Part shown: positions 60,640-64,000 of the stretch, piece after piece
Layout of the letters: every line of letters begins with the position of its first letter
Position numbering within the stretch: position 1 is the first letter of the stretch
Source: Artemia franciscana
Lineage: Eukaryota; Arthropoda; Branchiopoda; Anostraca; Artemiidae
DNA length: 64,000 nt
Assembly (NCBI RefSeq): GCF_032884065.1
Contig: NC_088883.1
Location: 23,555,637 to 23,619,636 of the forward strand
Direction: 5' to 3'
The notes under the pieces: generated by a model
Told to the model about the DNA's origin: nothing
What the model saw: only the letters and a program-made list of their open reading frames with translations
Database searches by the model: none
Made by a program: the position numbers and the translations under genes

Positions 60640-61480
60640 AAACAGAAAAAAAGAATATAAAATTAGTAAGTATTACAATTTATAAATTTGGCTTCTTACG
60701 AGACACGGTGGCTCTTTCCTAGGTTTCCTGATATTCCCTTTAGATACAAGGATATGCTTGCTAGAATATAACTATGGATAGGTAGAATATAATTTGTAAT
60801 AAGTAACTATAACTAGGATATAACTTGCTAGGATGATAGAATACAAATAAAACCTTCCCTACCTGATTTTCCTATTAAAGCGCTTGAAATTTTTATATTT
60901 CAGTTTGTTTTCTAATAATATTTTCGACTGCTTAGCAATAACAGTTTTAACTTTGCGTGACGCACGACACTTTCTGATCTTATCGGTCGATTATCCGATG
61001 TCAATCTACCAATCTATCGTACAATCTTACGACAGATCCTGGTTATCTGTTGGTCCCTGTTATGTAACGTTTGTCCAGAAATGTGCAATTTACTGAATGC
61101 TCTTGAACTGATAGACTATTGGTCTGTATCAAGTCCGTATCCACGGGTTACCTGATTTAAACACCTTTCCGAAATTTGTGTCTGACTCATAAGAACGTGA
61201 CACAAACGTATATAAACAAGTTTTGATGCGTTTATGAACAGTTTTCTGTAAAGCCCCCAACCCAAACTAAATCCTTGATACGTTCTTAGTGTGTATTGTC
61301 TTATGGGTTAATGGAAAAGAAAACAAAATCACGTTATCTGCATATAAATATGTTGATGTATATGATTGTGTTATGTAAGTAAGCGTATATTCACACAATA
61401 AGCTTGCAAAAAGGTCAAAATAAATGAATTAAACAAATTAAAAAGGAAAGGTAGAGGGGAAAAAGAAGTGAGGAGAGAAC
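60640..61480. other. No gene identified
   Basis: AT-rich intron DNA of DRP1; a TATAACT/AACTAGGATATAACTT repeat cluster lies at 60760-60840. Confidence 0.45.
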
Positions 61481-62720
61481 TAGCTGTATAGGCATAAGAG
61501 GTGGTTGGTTAGCTCTTTCTTAAATTGTCCATAAGAATGGCATAGCCGAATTTTAACTCGTAGGGAATTCTATATGGAGGCACAGCATAAAACTAGATTG
61601 AAATCTAATCTTATGTTTTTGGTTTTATGAATGAAAATATCGCTGTCATTTCTAAGAGAATAAGAAACACAAGATTCATGTCGTAGCTCAGAATTAAAAG
61701 ATATAATTTTTTGAAAAGGTTAGGGAGGATTCCATGAAAATACTTAAAAATGAAACAAGAGGAAAGAAAGATGGGATTGATCATCCAATAAATTCATACT
61801 GATCTGGTCTGTCACCTTAGACACTAATTGGTTTCTTATACATTTTGAAAACAGGGAAGGTAAAAGAAGAGAACGTTGATAGCCATACTGTAGAGGAGTA
61901 GTACATATGAGGTTGAATGAGAGAGTGAAAGAGGATCTTTATTATTGAACTAGGGAAACAATGACGAAGCTTCCGAAGAATTTCTAGGTTTCTGCAGAGC
62001 TTAAGGTTTCACGAGAGCACAGTGATTTTTGAAAGTAAGATTTTCGTACAATAGAATACCCAGGAATCGAACGAGTCTATCAGGGGGATGAGTTTCACCA
62101 CCATGAGTGGTAGAAATAGTTTGAACCAAAAGACAAAAGTACCTGATCTGGAAAAAATAAGTAGACTAGCTTTAGCTAGATTTAAGGCAAGGCGATTTGC
62201 ACCGAACCAAGAAAAAGTTCTTTCTAGAACAGAATCCACTTTCTTGACAAGGGAAGATTCCTTAATTTCTGAATACAAAAAACTACTTTCACCTGTAAAT
62301 GCAAATAGCACTGGGTCTTGAGTTGCCTCATAATGTGGAACAAAATTGTGATCACAAATACTACAACAACCTTGTTTAGTTTGTTCAGATAAAGCAATAA
62401 AAAGATCATTGATGAATATAAGGAATAAAACAGGTCCTAAGGCAACAAACAGGTAAAACAGAACAAAACCTTTGAGGGACACCAAAATCAACACTGAACT
62501 AACCTTGAAGCTTAGGGTCAATACTGATAGACCTTTCAGATAAATAATTTTCAAACCAGTGATAACTGTTTCCCCGTATCCCTATCTGTTCCACTTTGGA
62601 GAGAAGGATAGTACGTGGGATGCTGTCCGCTAGTGGAATGACTAATGGAGAATTGTTGCCATTCAAATGTGGCATATTTACAAAGAAAGAAACACCATAG
62701 CATTCCAAACTTCAGAACAA
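61480..62720 (-). pseudogene. LINE reverse transcriptase relic, 5'-truncated
   Basis: Minus-strand relic with DSIPRTILLSKVEQIGIRGNS-type RT sequence and NYLSERSISI (62708-62499), then LGPVLFLIFINDL (62460-62400), and C-terminal RT text (FSWFGANRLALNLAK, about 62190) to 62009. The YADD catalytic motif is not intact. Downstream, to about 61870, frames resembling the SSIIKILFHSLIQPHMYYCS-type LINE C-terminus occur. Probably the CR1/Jockey group, a different family from the LINE at 2128-7170. Confidence 0.75.
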
Positions 62721-62949
62721 ATATATAATATAACGAAAAGCATAAAACACATAAAATGCACACAATTATTTTTTTTAGTGAAATGAATCTCAAGTTTTAT
62801 TTTAATATAAAAAATTTTTGAAACTCACTCTCCAACTCAATCAACAATTTTTGGCAATAACGCTTCGATTTATTAGAAAATTTACAAACAATTGTTACTA
62901 TTTCTGTCAACTTGCAAAAACACATTTCTCAGTTTAATTGCTATTAAGA

Positions 62950-63895
62950 AACTATTGTCGGGACGGTGGAAACACGCCGTATATGCAGCAACATGACAAA
63001 GTGGAACAGAATTTCTAGACAAAAATCAAGCGTCACTAGTGCTATCTAGTGTCACTTTTCCGTACTAAATTGCAAATTAATCATGCGCCTTCATTAACTG
63101 AAGTGCCAGCATTGAAAATATGGAATTGAATAGAATTGGCAATAACCAAGCTCCAAACTTAATTAAATCTAAATTTATATTTTTAGTCGGGACGGTGGAA
63201 ACACGCCGTATATGCAGTAACATGGCAAAGCGGAACAGAATTTCTAGACAAAAATCAAGCGTCACTAGTACCCTCTAGTGTCACTCTTCCGTACTAAATT
63301 GCAAATTAACCCTGCGCCTTCATTAACTGACATGCCAGCAATGAAAATATGGAGTTGAATAGAATTGGCAACGGAATTGGCCATAATCAAGCTCTAAACT
63401 TAATTAAATCTAAATTTATATTTTTAGTCGCGACGGTGGAAACACGCAGTATATGCAGTAACATGACAAAGCGGAACAGAATTTCTAGATAAAAATCAAG
63501 CGTCACTAGTACCATCTACTGTCACTCTTCCGTACTAAATTGCAAATTAACCCCCCGCCTTCATCAACTGAAATGCTAGCAATGAAAATATGGAATAGAA
63601 TAGAATTAGCAATAACCAAGCTCTAAACTTAACTAAATCTAAATTTATTTTTTTAGTCGGGACGGTGGAAACACGCAGTATATGTAGTAACATGAAAAAG
63701 CGGAACAGAATTTCTAAACAAAAATCAAGCTTCACTAGTACCATCTTCTGTCACTCTTCCGTACTAAGTTGCAAATTAACCCCCCGCCTTCATCAACTGA
63801 AATGCTAGCAATGAAAATATGGAACTGGATAGAATTGGCAATAACCAAGCTCTAAACTTAATTAAATCTAAATTTACATTTTTAATTTTGTTTTA
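62950..63895. repeat. Tandem repeat, ~230-243-bp unit, 4 copies
   Basis: GACGGTGGAAACACGC recurs at about 62960, 63190, 63433 and 63661. Each unit has CGGAACAGAATTTCTAGA-AAAAATCAAGCGTCACTAG, a CTAGTGTCAC-type complement, CCGTACTAAATTGCAAATTA and CCTTCATTAACTGA. The 243-bp unit has a ~14-bp internal duplication (TTGGCAACGGAATTGGC). Copies 3 and 4 are most alike. Open frames in it on the minus strand recur with the period and are not genes. Confidence 0.92.
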
Positions 63896-64000
63896 GAATC
63901 AACAAGCTATCTGTGACAGGTCCCTAGAAACCAAGATGACTGCTCAAAAATATTAATAAGAGTTAAATTTTTTAATTCCACCTAGAGTGAATTGTATAGT

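Noticed and set aside
63077-63744. Two similar 62-65-codon minus-strand frames
   Set aside because: They recur with the tandem repeat period and have no ATG context or domain support.
62950-63895. Hammerhead-ribozyme-like satellite
   Set aside because: A GGAAAC word is present, but the CTGATGA core motif is absent at a suitable distance in every copy.

Overview
This window is animal nuclear DNA, most likely from an arthropod. I lean towards a branchiopod crustacean such as Artemia because of the look of the C-run-rich dispersed repeats; that is recollection and inference, not proof. It is AT-rich, holds four (TA)n tracts of 100-150 bp, and is dominated by transposable elements and tandem repeats. 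It contains no operons, CRISPR arrays or bacterial genes.

Two host genes are present as separated exons, both on the minus strand. The first is a huntingtin-interacting-protein-14 type palmitoyltransferase (HIP14/ZDHHC17 family): four consecutive exons at 38082-38243, 35572-35728, 29293-29422 and 20626-20963 carry the SDPG stretch, the DHHC cysteine-rich domain, the TTNE motif and the C-terminal tail. The second is the mitochondrial fission dynamin DRP1/DNM1L: three consecutive stalk exons at 60494-60636, 54738-54888 and 50872-51087. Splice sites and phases agree across all joins but one. The HIP14 exons contain two lesions, a one-base phase error at a T13 run and an in-frame TAA before the conserved tail. 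I find neither the 3' exons of DRP1 nor the ankyrin exons of HIP14 in the 12.6 kb between them, which raises the possibility of a misjoined assembly.

Layout: 1-2100 and 7172-8520 are decayed copies of a Polinton/Maverick-like element (protein-primed type DNA polymerase B and an A32/FtsK-like ATPase). Between them, 2128-7170 is a nearly full-length CR1-like LINE whose ORF1 combines a PHD-type finger, three CCCH zinc fingers and a proline-rich tail. 8757-13608 is a complete hAT element with an exact 8-bp target duplication. 14720-17730 is a ~275-bp satellite array. 17872-19690 has the architecture of a non-autonomous Helentron (HINE/DINE-1-like). 22187-23990 is an RTE-like LINE relic, and 24031-25760 holds long hairpins and a dispersed repeat. 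29895-34130 is a second satellite array interrupted by a 0.5-kb repeat. 39850-42170 is another RTE-like LINE. 42472-48740 is a head-to-tail cluster of three related Helitrons, the middle one almost autonomous (Rep plus PIF1-like helicase), each with CRE-type TGACGTCA palindromes near its 5' end. 57640-60060 and 61480-62720 are further LINE relics, and 62950-63895 is a ~230-bp tandem repeat.

Almost all mobile-element genes carry stops or frameshifts. The only sequences with good evidence of host function are the seven exons. Coordinates of repeats and relics are estimates made by eye.
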